DNA of 64,000 bases from Erodium maritimum (GCA_963921825.1 OY997588.1:64562617-64626616); one strand, 5' to 3'; numbered from the stretch's first letter, positions 35,942 to 48,200 are shown. Made by a program: numbers and translations. Notes: a model not told the origin generated them from the sequence alone.

Positions 35942-36775
35942 TTCAGGTACGACCCAATCTTTAAATACGAAATACGACTTAATCCCAACTTTGGAATCGC
36001 AAATTGACCAATGGCTGCGATTTTCGCATGACCTTTTTTTTCCACCAAGTTTCTTATTTTGATCTTTCCCGCTTCGTTTCAACTCTGATTTAATTTTTTC
36101 TTGCGCCAAAAACTTTCTTTTTTCAAGATCTATCTATCAAGTACCATATTGAATATGTTTTGAAGCAAAAAAAAATCATGTACAAGCAAAAACACAAATC
36201 GTTAACCGTGTACTATGGTATGTTCTTGCAACTACATTTGTATGAATAAGCTAATCTTAATGTATGTTTTAGCTAATCTTAATTTATTAGCTTACACGTA
36301 CAAAACATACATACACATACAAATGAAAATAGTAAGAACATAAATTAAGTTTAACGTATACATACAACTGAAACAACATGCGTTAAGGTTGGCTTACACA
36401 TACAAATGAAAATGCCAAGAACATACATTTAAAATTGTATAAACATACATTAAGTTCAGCGTACATATATAACTGAAAATTAAAAAAAACATGCATTTGT
36501 AAAAACATACATACAAAACATAGTTAACAATTTGTGTTTTTGCTTGTACATATTCTTTTTTGCTTCAAAACATATTCAATATGCTACTTGATACATAGAT
36601 CTTGAAAAAAGAAAGTTTTTGGCGCAAGAAAAAATTAAATCGGAGTTGAAACAAAACGGGAAAGATAAAATAAGAAACTTGGTGAAAAAAAAGAAAAAAA
36701 AAGGCCATGCGATTTGCGATTCCAAGGCTGGGATTGAGTCGTATTTCGCACAAAATTGGCCAAGTCGTACCTGAA
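35942..36775. mobile_element. Fold-back/MITE-like element M2, 834 bp
   Basis: The long terminal inverted repeat starts TTCAGGTACGAC and ends GTCGTACCTGAA. The arms (roughly 240-260 bp each) pair through AATACGACTTAATCCCAACT and the GCTTCGTTTCAACTCTGATT segment. The loop (36200-36530) is rich in ACATACAAATGAAAAT-type repeats. Non-coding. The internal arm sequence is shared with M1 and with 30.7-31.0 kb, although the outer termini differ. Confidence 0.75.
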
Positions 36776-36796
36776 TGTTATATTATATATATATAT

Positions 36797-36990
36797 ACCC
36801 TAATAGTTACAGATTCAAACCTTGATAGTTACAGAATCATACCCTAATAGTTATGAATCAAACCTTAACGGTTACAGATTCATACCCTAATAGTTAAAGA
36901 TTCATATGCATACCCTAACATTATAGATTCATACCCTAACATCACAGATTCATACCCAAATAGTTACATATTCATACCCAACATTCAGAA
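36797..36990. repeat. Degenerate ~22-25 bp tandem repeat containing CCCTAA
   Basis: Repeated ATACCCTAATAGTTACAGAT and AATCAAACCTTAACGGTTAC variants, about eight to nine units. The CCCTAA core recalls the plant telomere repeat, but the spacing and flanks do not fit interstitial telomere DNA. Confidence 0.65.
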
Positions 36991-37690
36991 TACAAAACCA
37001 AAAAAACAGAGAACAGATCTGAACCAAACATGAGCATAAAAATTCTGATTCCATAACACAGGTTGCAAATTCCTACCCATAACATTCAGAAAACAAAACA
37101 AGAAAAAATAAAAATAAAAGAACAGATCTGAACATGAGCAGATCAACCGTGATGGTGATGAATATTTGGACCACCGTGGAGGATTTGTTCTTCTCCGGCG
37201 AGGCGACATCGAGACTGATCTACACCCACAGCTCACGGTTTCATATATGACCGCTCGACTGCAAAAACAGTTGCACGATGGAGCCAAATCGAACCAGATG
37301 TGCTTCTTCCTTGGTCGCGCGACGGCTGTGGACGGTTTGGTTCCGGAGGATGCGACGGAATCCAATTTTACACGGCGGCGACCTTCGATTCTTAGCTCGC
37401 GCTGCGAGGTTGGGGTGGTTCAAACCATCTCGGGGCATGCAGCAAGGTGGTGGTGGTGTACGTCCTCGAAGGCGTTCTGGTGGCTGGTTGCTTAGGAGAT
37501 GGTTGGACGATTTCCATGGTGGTGCAAAGACGGAGGAGAGGTGAATAACGCCGGTGGTGAGGCGAGGTGAGGCGTACAACACCGGCTAGGTACTCGACGA
37601 GAACCCCAAGCTCCGGCGACGAGGCTGAGCTCTGCGGCGGCTGGATTGTGCTCTAGAGAGAAATGGCTACATATCGTAAAATAATCTGAT
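36991..37690. other. GC-rich unassigned segment, possibly a captured gene 5' end
   Basis: A segment of normal GC (about 37130-37660) lies between AT-rich repeats. Overlapping ORFs exist on both strands (37166-37495 plus; 37241-37582 and 36985-37365 minus) with no recognised domain. Read on the minus strand it resembles a CT- and CCG-rich plant 5' UTR/first exon. Its sharp composition change may mean gene-fragment capture by a transposon, but I cannot assign it. Confidence 0.3.
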
Positions 37691-38453
37691 CTAGGGTTAA
37701 GGTGTGTTTAATAAAAAAAGGACACAAATACCCCTCTGATTTATATAATTACCTAAATAACATATAATTTCTTAATATTTACGCATGTATGTCATTTTAA
37801 TCTAACCCATCGATTTTAATCAATCCAAAGGTCCACAATAAGGTAACAAGTAACAAAATAAGATAGGGGTAACACGTGAGCACACTCCTATATATATATA
37901 TTTAAATAAAAATGATTTTTAGTAAAAAAATATTATTTATTTACATTTTTTAAATAATTATTATTTTTATATATTTAAATATTTTATAAAATAAAACTGT
38001 TTTTTATTAAATAAAAAATCAGATTTTTTTAAATTACTTTAATAGAAAAACTGATTATATATATATTTAAATAAAATATGATTTTTTATGATAAACTTTT
38101 AATATATGAAGATAAATTAAGGGAAATTTTGACATTTAACGATTTTTATAGTTTAAGGAACCAATGACATGGTTTGAAAATTTGATTGTCAGTAAAGAGT
38201 ATTTTGAACATTTGTATATTTTTTGGATTGAAAGTTAACTGGAAAATAATGGTTGGTAATAAATAAAATAATAAACCTTTTTTAGGGTAGTGGAAAAAAA
38301 AACAATGTGGGTATTATACTAAAAATAAAACTTTTACAGGTATTAAAATAAAATTTTCTCAAATTAAATATGGTTTATCGGAATAAAATATTTACACATG
38401 TTTTTTAAAATTTTAATTTGAAAATGACATGCACATATAATCCAAAAATTTCA
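37691..38453. other. AT-rich spacer with fold-back-like remnants
   Basis: No gene. 38100-38350 contains GGGAAATTTTGACATTTAACG and GAAAGTTAACTGGAAAATAA, similar in kind to the arms of the 51.4-52.6 kb palindrome. Confidence 0.4.
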
Positions 38454-40730
38454 TTTTTTTAGAGTAAACGAGGTAATATTATTAAAGATCGGCAATCAAT
38501 ACATGGTGAAAAGGTTCGGGGATAAAACCCCTTTGCCAGTTCCACACAGGGAATGAACAATTCGCTTTGAGGAGTCAATGACTTGCTTTGTTCGCTATCC
38601 GTTTAACAAAATCGAGGTGCACGTCCTCGAGATTTGATGAAAGGGAAATAGAATCGCTAACGACTATCCCTAATGGTGAGGGTGAATTCCTCCCTTTGTT
38701 GATCATATCCACTATGACCTTACAATCGCTCATGATAGAGACCTTCTGTCTTGGTTTTTTGATCAACCTATTGTAGAGTATCCCTGGTGGAAAAGGCTTC
38801 TACCAATCCTGGATTCTGAGGACCCTGAAAGGAATTCGATCTTGCTCAGAGTAGCTGTCCTGTGCCGTTTCTGCAAGCCCAACCAATGCCTGCTTGTCTA
38901 GATGCCGCAAAAAGTGCTCCATCTGTGTTTAAAGTCACTGAACCCTCCGCAGCGTAGGTACATCTGTCTGGAGTTGCCACCCCATTTTGAATTGCTGACT
39001 GACGTCTCTTTATGGTACGGGTCTTTGCTTCCACCCAACCTGTATGTAGGATGTACACCGTATGTTTGATGGCTATTACAGTTGTAGTTACATTCTCCCA
39101 AACCTTCTTGTTTCTGGCTTTCCAGATTTCCCAAAACAGACAACCCACTTCACCCCTTTTGGATTGGGGATTAAGATTAAGGGTGTCGCTTAACCAAGTG
39201 CCCATGCCAAGGCGTTTATTGGCCAACTATAGACCACTAAGTTTCCAACACTCTACAGCCACTAGGCAATTGACCAGAAGATACATTTTCGGTTCTACTC
39301 GAACTTGGCACATCGGACACGAGACTACCACATCCACTCCTCTAGTCCTCAGTCTAGTGGCGACTTGTAGGCATCCTGCATACGTTCTCCAAAGAAAATT
39401 ACGAATCTTTAGAAGGACATCTAGTCCCCAAATAGTCAGCCAAACGTCTGCTGATGTGACGGATCCGGACTGCATGTGATTAAGAATACAATAAGCCGAC
39501 CGAACTGAGTATTGACCCGATTGTTCCCCCGACCAGTACCAGGCATCTTTCAAGCTCGGGGAGCTGGTTAGAACCTCCATACTAGCCACCATATATCTAT
39601 CATTAAAATATTTATCAATAAGCTCCTTATCCCATTGTCTTGTTCATGGTATCAGAAGGCTTGCTACATTGAGATGATCAAGATATGGTGATTCCAAGGA
39701 GATTCACAGATCCATTCCTAAAATCCACGGGTGGTGTCTCACCAAGGTAGATGTCCCTGATCCTATGAATCTTCATGCTCCTTGCTTGATAAGGTCTCGA
39801 GCAGAGAGGATACTCATCCAAAAAAAACTATGATTGTTTCCGTTCGGAGCTTCCAAAATCAAAGAGTTTGGAAAATACTTAGCTTTCAAGACTTTAGCTA
39901 CCAGACTATTCTCATCCGTTGCTATCTTCCACAGATGTTTCCCCAATAATGCAGTATTGAAATCATAGAGATTTCAGAATCCTAGTCCTCCCACTTCCTT
40001 TGGAAAAAGAGTCGTTCCCATGATTGCCAGATGATAGGATTGTCACTTCCCCCCGACGACTTCCATCAAAAGTGGGTCAGAACTACATTGATCTTGGCAA
40101 TGGTTCCTTGAGGGAGACACATTACACTCATGACGTAGGTAGGAATAGATTGAAGAACTGACTTGACTAGAACTTCCTTGCCCGCTCCATTCAGCATCTT
40201 TCCATCCCATTTGGTTATCCGCTTCAAGATACGATTCAAAACGTATTGGATGCTCTTTTTTTATTGCGACACATTAGGTTAAGAACTCCCAGATAAGGTG
40301 ATGGTTTTGTTAACTTCGGGGTCCCTATTAGTCGAACTCCGTCTGCTCGAGCATATGGATGAGTTTTAGAGCTGAAGAAAAGGGGTGATTTTTTAAGATT
40401 TACCATTTGACCCGACACCTCTTCAAATAATTTGAGATGATTTTTTACCCTTCCCATCTCGATATGAGATGCCTTGTAGTAAACATAACAGTCATCCACA
40501 AAGAATAAATGAATAGGAGCTAGGGCCAACGGGGTGACTTTGACTCCATGGATATGGCATGGGCTCTCCGCCGTTTGGAGGAGACGAGCAAGTCCCTTCA
40601 TATAGAAAAACGAATAGATAAGGAGATATAGGGTCCCCTTATTTGATTCCTCTCTCGGGTTGAACAAACCCCACTTGCTTACTTCCGGCCACAATGTTAT
40701 TCATCCACTAGAAAATGAACTTGCATAATA
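38454..40730 (-). mobile_element. 5'-truncated L1-type LINE: RT, zf-RVT and RNase H, minus strand
   Basis: The minus strand encodes, from right to left: the RT palm at 40694-40236 (with HLFFVDDCYVYYKAS, where VDD is the catalytic box); a degraded thumb; a zinc-binding RT domain at 39592-39227 (DAWYWSGEQSGQYSVRSAY, WRTYAGCLQVATRL, CPMCQV); and an RNase H-like domain at 39226-38575 (LNTDGALFAASRQAGIGWAC, IMSDCKVIVDMI). The 3' end is TTTACTCTAAAAAAA, shown as TTTTTTTAGAGTAAA on the plus strand at 38454. Endonuclease and ORF1 are missing. Several stops and frameshifts mean it is dead. RNase H at the ORF2 C-terminus is a known feature of many plant L1 elements. Confidence 0.88.
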
Positions 40731-41026
40731 TAAATTAGGGATAATTGCAAATACTAACAAGGACATATGTGTTTTATAAGTATGGTGTACTATTTAAAAA
40801 AATACATTTACGATGTATTATTTTTCATCCCCCAAAAATGTGAGAACTAATGAATACCACCAGTTTGTCCACCAAGTTGTATCATCCCTTTAAATTAATA
40901 TTTTTTTAAAGGAAATATTTATTAAATTATAAAATATGTTTTAAATTTTTAAGTATATATTTTTAAAATTATCAATATATTTTGTTCTGTAAAATGTGTT
41001 TTAAATTTTAAAATAAGTTTAATTAG
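40731..41026. other. AT-rich spacer between two LINE remnants
   Basis: No supported gene; low-complexity AT with a possible weak copy of the duplication of the next element (TTAAAATAAGTTTAA at about 41006-41020). Confidence 0.4.
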
Positions 41027-42929
41027 GTCAATCCCAGCAAAGTATGCTCTCACTCGCGTTCTCTACTTTCTGCTCTGTTCTGATCTCCTGTTATGGAGAT
41101 TATTGTAGCATCGTCTCCAACGCTCAGGCGACCCAGCAAGGTTCAGGGAAATCTGGTTCTGTTCGGCGAAGCTCTGGTCGACGAAAGGTTTCGGTGTCGA
41201 CGTTTGGGAAGGCCTCGATTCCGAAACGTGCTACCAAGGCCAAGGTGATTCGTACTACCCATAAGACGTTTGTAGCCTCTGATCCTGTTAAAGGAACGAT
41301 GGAGAACAAGGAAGGGAAGTCGATCGGAGTTGCAGTGGAGTCGGCCAGAGTTGCAGTGTTTCAAGGACCAGTCCAGGCCTCGGTTGATACCCTCCGCCCA
41401 CGGGAAGCTGCGACTCCGAATCGATCTGCACCTATGAAACCTTTAGAGGAAGGAGAGAACTTCGTTGGGTTAGATACGGACGGAGTACGGGGTCGCCGAC
41501 AAAGGAAACAAGGACAGTTCGTCGTGAGTGATATTGAATTGTACGTGAGAAATTTGCCCTATGCCTCATCGGAGGAGTCCTTCCGGCCATGTTCTCTCCT
41601 TTTGGCGACATTGCTTCATCGTCTTTGTTGAAGCGACCAAATAAGAAAGGTTACTTCTTTGTTTTTGTTCGCCTACTGCTGCGTCTCAAGCGTTTGAAAC
41701 TCTGAATGGGTTTAAACTGAACGACCACATCTTGTTCTTGTCCTTTTCTCGCCGTCTTTTGAGTTCGCCGGCGATCGAACCAGTTGAGTGCGAAAAACAG
41801 AGCATCAGCTCTGTTTTGAAGGCCGGCCGGGAATCTCGTTCCGAGGAAATCTCTCGGACTGTAGGAGCGAGACTGGGGTCTAGAGGAGTTTCCTGTGAAA
41901 CCAGACCCTCTCCGGTGATCGCTTCGCCGTCGTCACAGGCTGCCGGTGAAGAGCTCTGTTCCGTTTCTGTCTCTCCCGTTGATGGCGCTGGTCCCGTGAT
42001 TCAAGGGGTTTCAAATTCAATTGGATTGTCAACGAACACGATCCATTTAGATCCGGTCCCGATCACGCCTTAGATTAAGGACGTAACCAAATCTCCTCCC
42101 ATTACGGCGACGACTGATCGCGTAGTAGTTGGATTTGAAGACGGACCTGGTTTACTGTTAGATGACTTGGGCCTTACAAGTCTAGATGGGCCAGTTTCTG
42201 ATCAAGATGCGTTGGGCCTATCAAAAAGGCCTGTTTCAAGCCCATCTGACCTGGACCCTATGCTGGCTTGTAAGGATCCAAGGCTGGTCCATGTGGATCC
42301 AAGGCTGGTCCATGTGGATCCAAGTTTGGTTATCGTGCTTAATCGTCTTGGGAACGATATTGGCTCGTTAGCTGGAAACGAAAATCTTCCTCGTGATGGT
42401 GCACCGTTTCTGGAAATCGGGTTGCAAGGAAGCCCTTGTAAGGAAGCCTTGGAAAAACCGGTAGAGCCTTCCTCGAAGGTGATTGTTCCACCAACCCTGG
42501 TTTATCAGACAAGAGCCAGGACCTCCGCTGATAGAGGGGATAAGACGGGACGTTTTATTGTGGACGTTGCCAAAAGAGATAGTTCGGGCAAGTGGTGCTA
42601 CATCTCGAAAGTTGGTCATAAACCTGTTGATTTTTGTGCTTTAACGCTCGAAAAGTACACTGAGAGTAGGAAGGACAAGGATTACTTGGTACCGACTTCA
42701 GCTCAAGCTTTATCCCCTGTTCCGGTTTCTAACCGGTTTACTTGTTTGAACCCCGTTAGGAAGTAGACAAGGCGTTTTGTGTACTTCTCGTTTTTTTTCT
42801 TTTTTTTCTGTTTTTCTCTTCGGAGTTGTAATGGTCTGAAGAAAAGATCCTTTTAGATCTTTTCTTTCTTTGTTCTATAACCTTATAGAACATTTGCTTA
42901 ATAAAAAATTTAGCCTATCAAAAAAAAAT
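41027..42929 (+). mobile_element. LINE derivative with RRM-type ORF1 and poly(A), no ORF2
   Basis: A plus-strand unit with one ORF1-like coding region followed within 160 bp by a short 3' UTR (AATAAAAAATTTAGCC, then A9 at 42921-42929). Endonuclease, RT and RNase H are absent. Possible degenerate target duplication: TTAAAATAAGTTTAA before and TTAAATAAGATTTTAA after. RRM-bearing ORF1 defines the BNR-type L1 group of plants; the assignment rests on the RRM plus retroposon structure. The alternative is a processed pseudogene of a host RRM gene. Confidence 0.65.
41044..42766 (+). pseudogene. RRM-type LINE ORF1 remnant
   Basis: Pieces in order: 41044-41631 (basic N-terminal region ending in an RRM start: RNP2-like LYVRNLPY at 41541), a frameshift at about 41587, the RRM centre with MFSPFGDIASS and RNP1-like KGYFFVFV (about 41590-41680), then 41732-42073, then 42167-42766 ending VSNRFTCLNPVRK. 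Stops lie near 42073. A 21-bp duplication (CCAAGGCTGGTCCATGTGGAT at 42278 and 42299) repeats DPRLVHV. Such ORF1 proteins bind element RNA. This copy cannot make a full protein. Confidence 0.7.
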
Positions 42930-42985
42930 TAAATAAGATTTTAACTTTAAGTTATATATTCTAATTTTTAATCTGTATTTAATAA

Positions 42986-42988
<3 letters not shown>

Positions 42989-43041
<53 letters not shown>
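42989..43041. repeat. (TA)n microsatellite, about 53 bp
   Basis: An uninterrupted TA dinucleotide run within AT-rich DNA; it is self-complementary and likely hypervariable. Confidence 0.95.
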
Positions 43042-43044
<3 letters not shown>

Positions 43045-43372
43045 CATTTTCAATTTTAAATTAATTTTTATATAACAACTTGGTAAACCATATTTTAAGT
43101 ACTTTTTTATATAATATTTTGATGTTAAAATAATAATTTTATAATATGTATTTTTAAATTATAGATCTCACATACTTTTTGAAAATTTTATTAAAAATAA
43201 TTTATTTTTAAGATACTTTTTAACTTTTAGAAAAAAAGTTTAATTTAAAAATATGTATTTTAGTACCTAATTTTTTCATTCAAACTGTATCTTCTCCAAT
43301 GATGGTGGCTCGTCTTCTTGACGACGACCACCACTCGTCTTCTCCGATGAAAGAATTTCAATCTCAGTCGAG
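43042..43372. other. Spacer before the chromovirus
   Basis: AT-rich, then a short ordinary-composition stretch with ATGATGGTGGCTCGTCTTCTTG at 43300. This stretch is cut by the 43373 insertion and resumes at 49103, where a related phrase occurs at 49207 (GATAGCTCGTCTTCTCCAAT). No gene identified. Confidence 0.4.
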
Positions 43373-43804
43373 TGTTACAGTTGCTTCACCCGCAAGGCAT
43401 CCAAACCTCTCTCTTTTGCTTGAATAAAAACGATTAGTAAAATGGTTCATTTTTGTTAGTAGTTAAGCAGTCTCAGAAAGGAACGAGGGAGCGCCACGTG
43501 TAGACATCCAAGTGGTAGGAATCAAAATATCGTTGGTTCTGTATATCTTCCTCATGTGGTCCCTGCCTGTCAAGTTGCAGAGATCGAGCGAGAAGAAGCT
43601 GACGTTGCTAGGGTTTCTGGGAGCACTATATATAGTTAGGTATGTTAGGTTTGAGGGCGTGAATTGAATTGTGTAATCTCTTGTAGCTAGTTTAGAAAAA
43701 AGCTATATAGTAGAGTGTCTTGTATCCCAGCTTGCTACGCAATTTCAATCCCAATTCCGTACAATTTTCCGTTTCATTTATGCAATTCTAAGCTATTGCT
43801 AACA
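43373..43804 (+). repeat. Chromovirus 5' LTR
   Basis: Contains CACTATATATAG (TATA-like, about 43626) and ends GCTAACA. It is followed directly by GTAGTATCAAAGCC, a degenerate version of the TGGTATCAGAGCC primer site. Confidence 0.93.
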
Positions 43805-43839
43805 GTAGTATCAAAGCCTCTGACCTGTGACTGTGAGTT

Positions 43840-45232
43840 ATGGCCAATATTGACCCCATAGACGACCTTCCACCTCGCACAAGATTGGATGATTTACGAG
43901 CTGATATGCAAAAATAGTGTACTCAAATACACCAGGAGATGGAGATTATGAGGCAGAACCTGGAGCTTCAAGCAAAAAACGTCGAGCTACTGATTCGAGA
44001 GAGACCCTTAAGCACTGGTCCTCTAATTCCTCCTCACAGCTCTGACGGCCAACATCCACCTGCGCCAGATCCAATTGATAGAGGTAAATCTGTTGCTCCA
44101 ACTCCATTACTTGCTCAACCTGCCTTCCATTCTGGATCTGCATATGAGATGATACATTCTATTCACTTTGCACTTGAGATGATACATCCATACCAATACT
44201 CACCAAATTTTTTCCCATCCCTGGCATCAACACACAATAGGACTATGTTCTCTTCTCACCAGAGGCCCTTTTCATTGGAGCACACACCTATGGTTACTGG
44301 CCCCTCTTCCCCACACCTAACTCCTCCACATATAAACCCAAACCCCCACAAAACACTGCCCAGAGAACCACTCCCTTGAACACCAACTACAACCCATTCC
44401 CACATAATCACTATAAACCTCCCACAATTACCTTTCCCTCCTTTGATGGTTCTGATGTAAGAGGTTGGCTTCGAAAAGCATCCTTGTATTTCTCATATTG
44501 TGATGTGCCTGAGGAACACAAAGTCAGATTAGCATCAATCCATTTATTTGGTCCTGCTAAATTCTGGTTTACTGAGTATGCTATAGGAAAGAATATGATC
44601 TGGTGGGAGCAATTTTGTCATGAGGTTACTTGAAAATTTGAGACAATGGGGAATGAGGACTTGCAGATGGGGCATGAGGACTTGCAGATTGAGTTCAAAA
44701 AGTTGAAACAGACATGATCATTTGCTGATTATGAAAATGCATTTGGTGAGCTGAAAATACTGATGCTCAATAAGAATTTTCACCTCTCTAAAGATTACTT
44801 CATTTCAAATTACCTTGGGGGCTTGAGACCTCACCTTCAGGCATGAGTGCAATTGTTGAGTCCTAGGTCCTTATCACATGCTATGTACCTTGCTAGACAT
44901 GAGGAGTATAGACTACAAAAAACTCAAATGTTTAATCAGCCTAAGAATCCCTTCCATTCATACCAGAGACCAAGGATGCCCCCTTATACTATTACCATGA
45001 CACCCTTTATAAGTTCCACAAATTCTATCCCTCCTTACAGACCAAAACCTCCACCACCAACTAGTGTTACTCCTTCATTTTTTGAGGACAGAAAGAGCAA
45101 AGGCATTTGTTTTACATGTCCTGCAAGGTACTCCAGAGAACATGTTTGTCCAAACAAGCAGAAAATGTTTCTGATCATCAGGGAGGAGGATCAAGACCCA
45201 CTTGGGCCTGTTATTGAGGAGCAGCAACAATA
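43840..45232 (+). pseudogene. Chromovirus gag remnant
   Basis: The ATG at 43840 opens a frame encoding ANIDPIDDLPPRTRLDDLRA, stopped by TAG at 43915. It continues in pieces: 43939-44379 (Pro-rich), 44376-44633 (gag core: ITFPSFDGSDVRGWLRKASL), a degraded section at 44634-44846, then 44847-45233 with the Cys-rich CFTCPARYSREHVC. The protein would assemble the particle and bind RNA. Confidence 0.85.
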
Positions 45233-45233
45233 A

Positions 45234-48200
45234 CCTCCAGCATCTAATTCCTTGAATGAGGAACATAATGAAGAAAATTTTTGTATCATGACAAATGAAT
45301 ATCTGCATTTGGCTAAGATAGGAAATTCTTCTATCAGAATTACAGGGCAATCTCAACTTTAGAAGGTTTCTATTTTGGTTGACGCATGAGCAACCAAGTC
45401 CTTTTTAGATACCTTGATTGCTAAGAAATTGGGAGTTACCTTACTGGCTGCATCTCCTACAATGGTTCACATGGGAAATAATGAGAAATTTGTCTGCTCT
45501 ACTAGTTGTACCTTATCTTGGGAAGTCCCTACTGCACAAATTACTTGGCCATTCTTGGTCATGCCATTAGGGGCCTATGATATGGTCCTTGGAGTTGACT
45601 GGCGCAGGGCAGTATCTCCAATTACCTTAGATTATGATCTCAAGAACCATTACTATCACAAAGTCAGGAGCACAGATCACATTCTATGAGTCTATCCCTT
45701 CTCATTTTTATGCAGATATTGAATTCAATGAGGTCCTCAGAGAGATCAAGGATCAGCAGGACTTATATTTGGGCCAATTGTTTTCTTTGAAGGAAGAACC
45801 TACCTCAGTATCTCATCTCCCAGCCTTGGCTCAACTCTTGTCTGACTTCCAAGATGTTTTTGCTACTCCAACTACCTTTCCACCAAAGAGAGAGCTTGAT
45901 CACACTATCCCTCTTAAGCCTAAATTTTCACCTCCATCAATCAGGCCCTATAAACATAGCTATCAATAGAAAAATGTAATTGAAGAACTAGTAGATGAAA
46001 TGCTCTCTTCTAGGATAATCCAACACAACCATAGCCCTTATTCCTTCCCAGTCTTACTTGTCAAAAAGAAAGATGACAGTTGGAGGATGTGTATTGACTA
46101 CAGGCAACTCAATGCACAAACAAATAAGGATAAGTTCCGTATACCTACCATTAATAAATTATTGGATGAACCGCAAGGCAGTAAATTTTTTTCCAAGATT
46201 GATTTGAGGGCTAGCTATCACCATATTAGAATGCAAGAGGGGGGGGGGGGAGTTAAAACTGCATTTAGAACTCACTTGGGCCATTATCAATTCAGCGTGA
46301 TGTCATTTGGTTTAACAATTGCTCCTGCTAGTTTCCAAGCACTTATGGCACATGTCCCGCAGGATTTTCTCAAGAAGTTCACATTAATCTTCTTTGACTA
46401 TATCCTAATATATAGCTCTACTTGGGAGGAGCATCTACAACACATATATATGGTTTTGCAAAGACTGAGAAAGAGACAGTTGTATGCTAAACTCAGTAAA
46501 TGTGATTTTGGCCAACCCAAATTGAATATTGCGACATACTATCTCTGCTCAGGGAGTAGCTATAGACCCTGCCAAGATCCAGGCCATGCTTGACTGGCCT
46601 GTCCCTAAAACAAAAAAGGCACCGAGAGGATTTTTGGGGCTCACTGGATACTCTAGCAGGTTTGTGCAAGGCAATGGATTGATGGCAAGAACACACTCTC
46701 CAACCTCCTTAAAAAGGACTCCTTCACTTGGTCACCATTGGCTAAGGAGAGTTTTGAGGCACTCAAATCTGCTATGAGTACAACACTTGTTCTTAGGTTG
46801 CCAAATTTTTCTAAGCCATTTATTGTTGAAACTGATGCATGTGGAACTGGCATTGGAGGTGTCCTAATGCAAGGTGGCCAACCTATTGTTTTTTTTTTGA
46901 ACAAGTCTCTAGGTGAAAAGAACTTGGGATTATCTACTTATGAAAAGGAGCTCCCAGCTATAATGGGTTGTGTCCAGAAATGGAGACACTATCTATCTGC
47001 TGCACCATTTGTTATCAAAACTGATCAACAGAGCCTCAAATTCTTTTTGGATCAGAAGCTTACTACCACATTTCGGCATAAATGGCTGGCTAAGTTAATG
47101 GGACTACAATACACTATTGAATACAAGAAAGGAAAGGAGAATAAGGAAGCTGATGCACTTTCTAGAGCTCCCATGGAGGATTACAGGACTATTTCTACTC
47201 TATTACCTTCTTGGATGAATGAGATCATCTCCAGTTATGAAAATGATCCTGAGGCTGAAATATTGTTGCTGCAGTTATCTCTTTCACCTGCATCCCTGCC
47301 TGACCACTCCCTACACAATGGTATGATCTTAATTCATGGGAAAGTTTATTTAGGAGCTGCCAATGATATTAGGAATAAAGTGACTGATTTCTTTCATTCC
47401 TCAAGTATTGGGGGACATTCTGGCATTTTGGCAACTCAGAAGAGGCTTAAGTCTCATTTTTATTGGCCACATATGAGCAAGGAGATCACTGATGTGGTTC
47501 ACAAATGTGATATCTGCCAAAGGTTTAAATCTGAGACCATTCCTAGTCATGGTCTTCTGCAACCTCTACCTATAACTTCTATTCCATAGAGCCACATTAG
47601 CATGGATTTTATAGAAGGACTCCCTACTTCTGATAACAAGGATAGCATTTGGGTGATTATTGACATGTTTTCAAAATTTTCTCATTTCATACCTCTCAAG
47701 CATCCATATACATCAGTTACATTGGCCATTGTTTTTATTAACACTATATTCAAGTTACATGGGCTGCCTGAGACCATAGTGTCTGACAGAGATAAGCTTT
47801 TTATTAGCAACTTTTGGATTGATCTCTTTAAAAGGATGGGTTATGATCTCAAGTTTTCCTCTGCATACCATCCTCAATCAGATGGCCAAATTGAGAGGCT
47901 CAATTAGTGCCTAGAAAACTATCTGAGGGCTATGACCCACAACTCTCCCAAGAAATGGGCTGCTTGGCTTCCCTTGGCCATGTTTTGGTACAACACTTCT
48001 TATCACAGTGTCACCATTTAAACCCTTGTATGGCTACTCTCCACCTCTTTTTGGCATCTCTGGTGATCCATCCCCTGTTCATGCTGTGGAGGAGTTCCTT
48101 ACTCAGAGGTGGGAGCAGTTTAAGATCCTCAAAGAATCTCTTTCTCAGGCTCATCACAGGATGAAGTGTCAGGCAGACAAACATAGGTTTGAGAGGAGCT

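Noticed and set aside
36797-36990. Interstitial telomere repeat
   Set aside because: CCCTAA occurs only once per roughly 22-25 bp and never as tandem CCCTAAA.
37166-37582. Overlapping plus and minus ORFs of 88-113 codons
   Set aside because: Both strands are open because of GC content; no domain, start context or splice support. Kept only as an unassigned segment.
40989-42945. A firm target duplication for the RRM-type LINE copy
   Set aside because: The candidate AT-rich matches on the two sides are imperfect and could occur by chance; reported only as possible.
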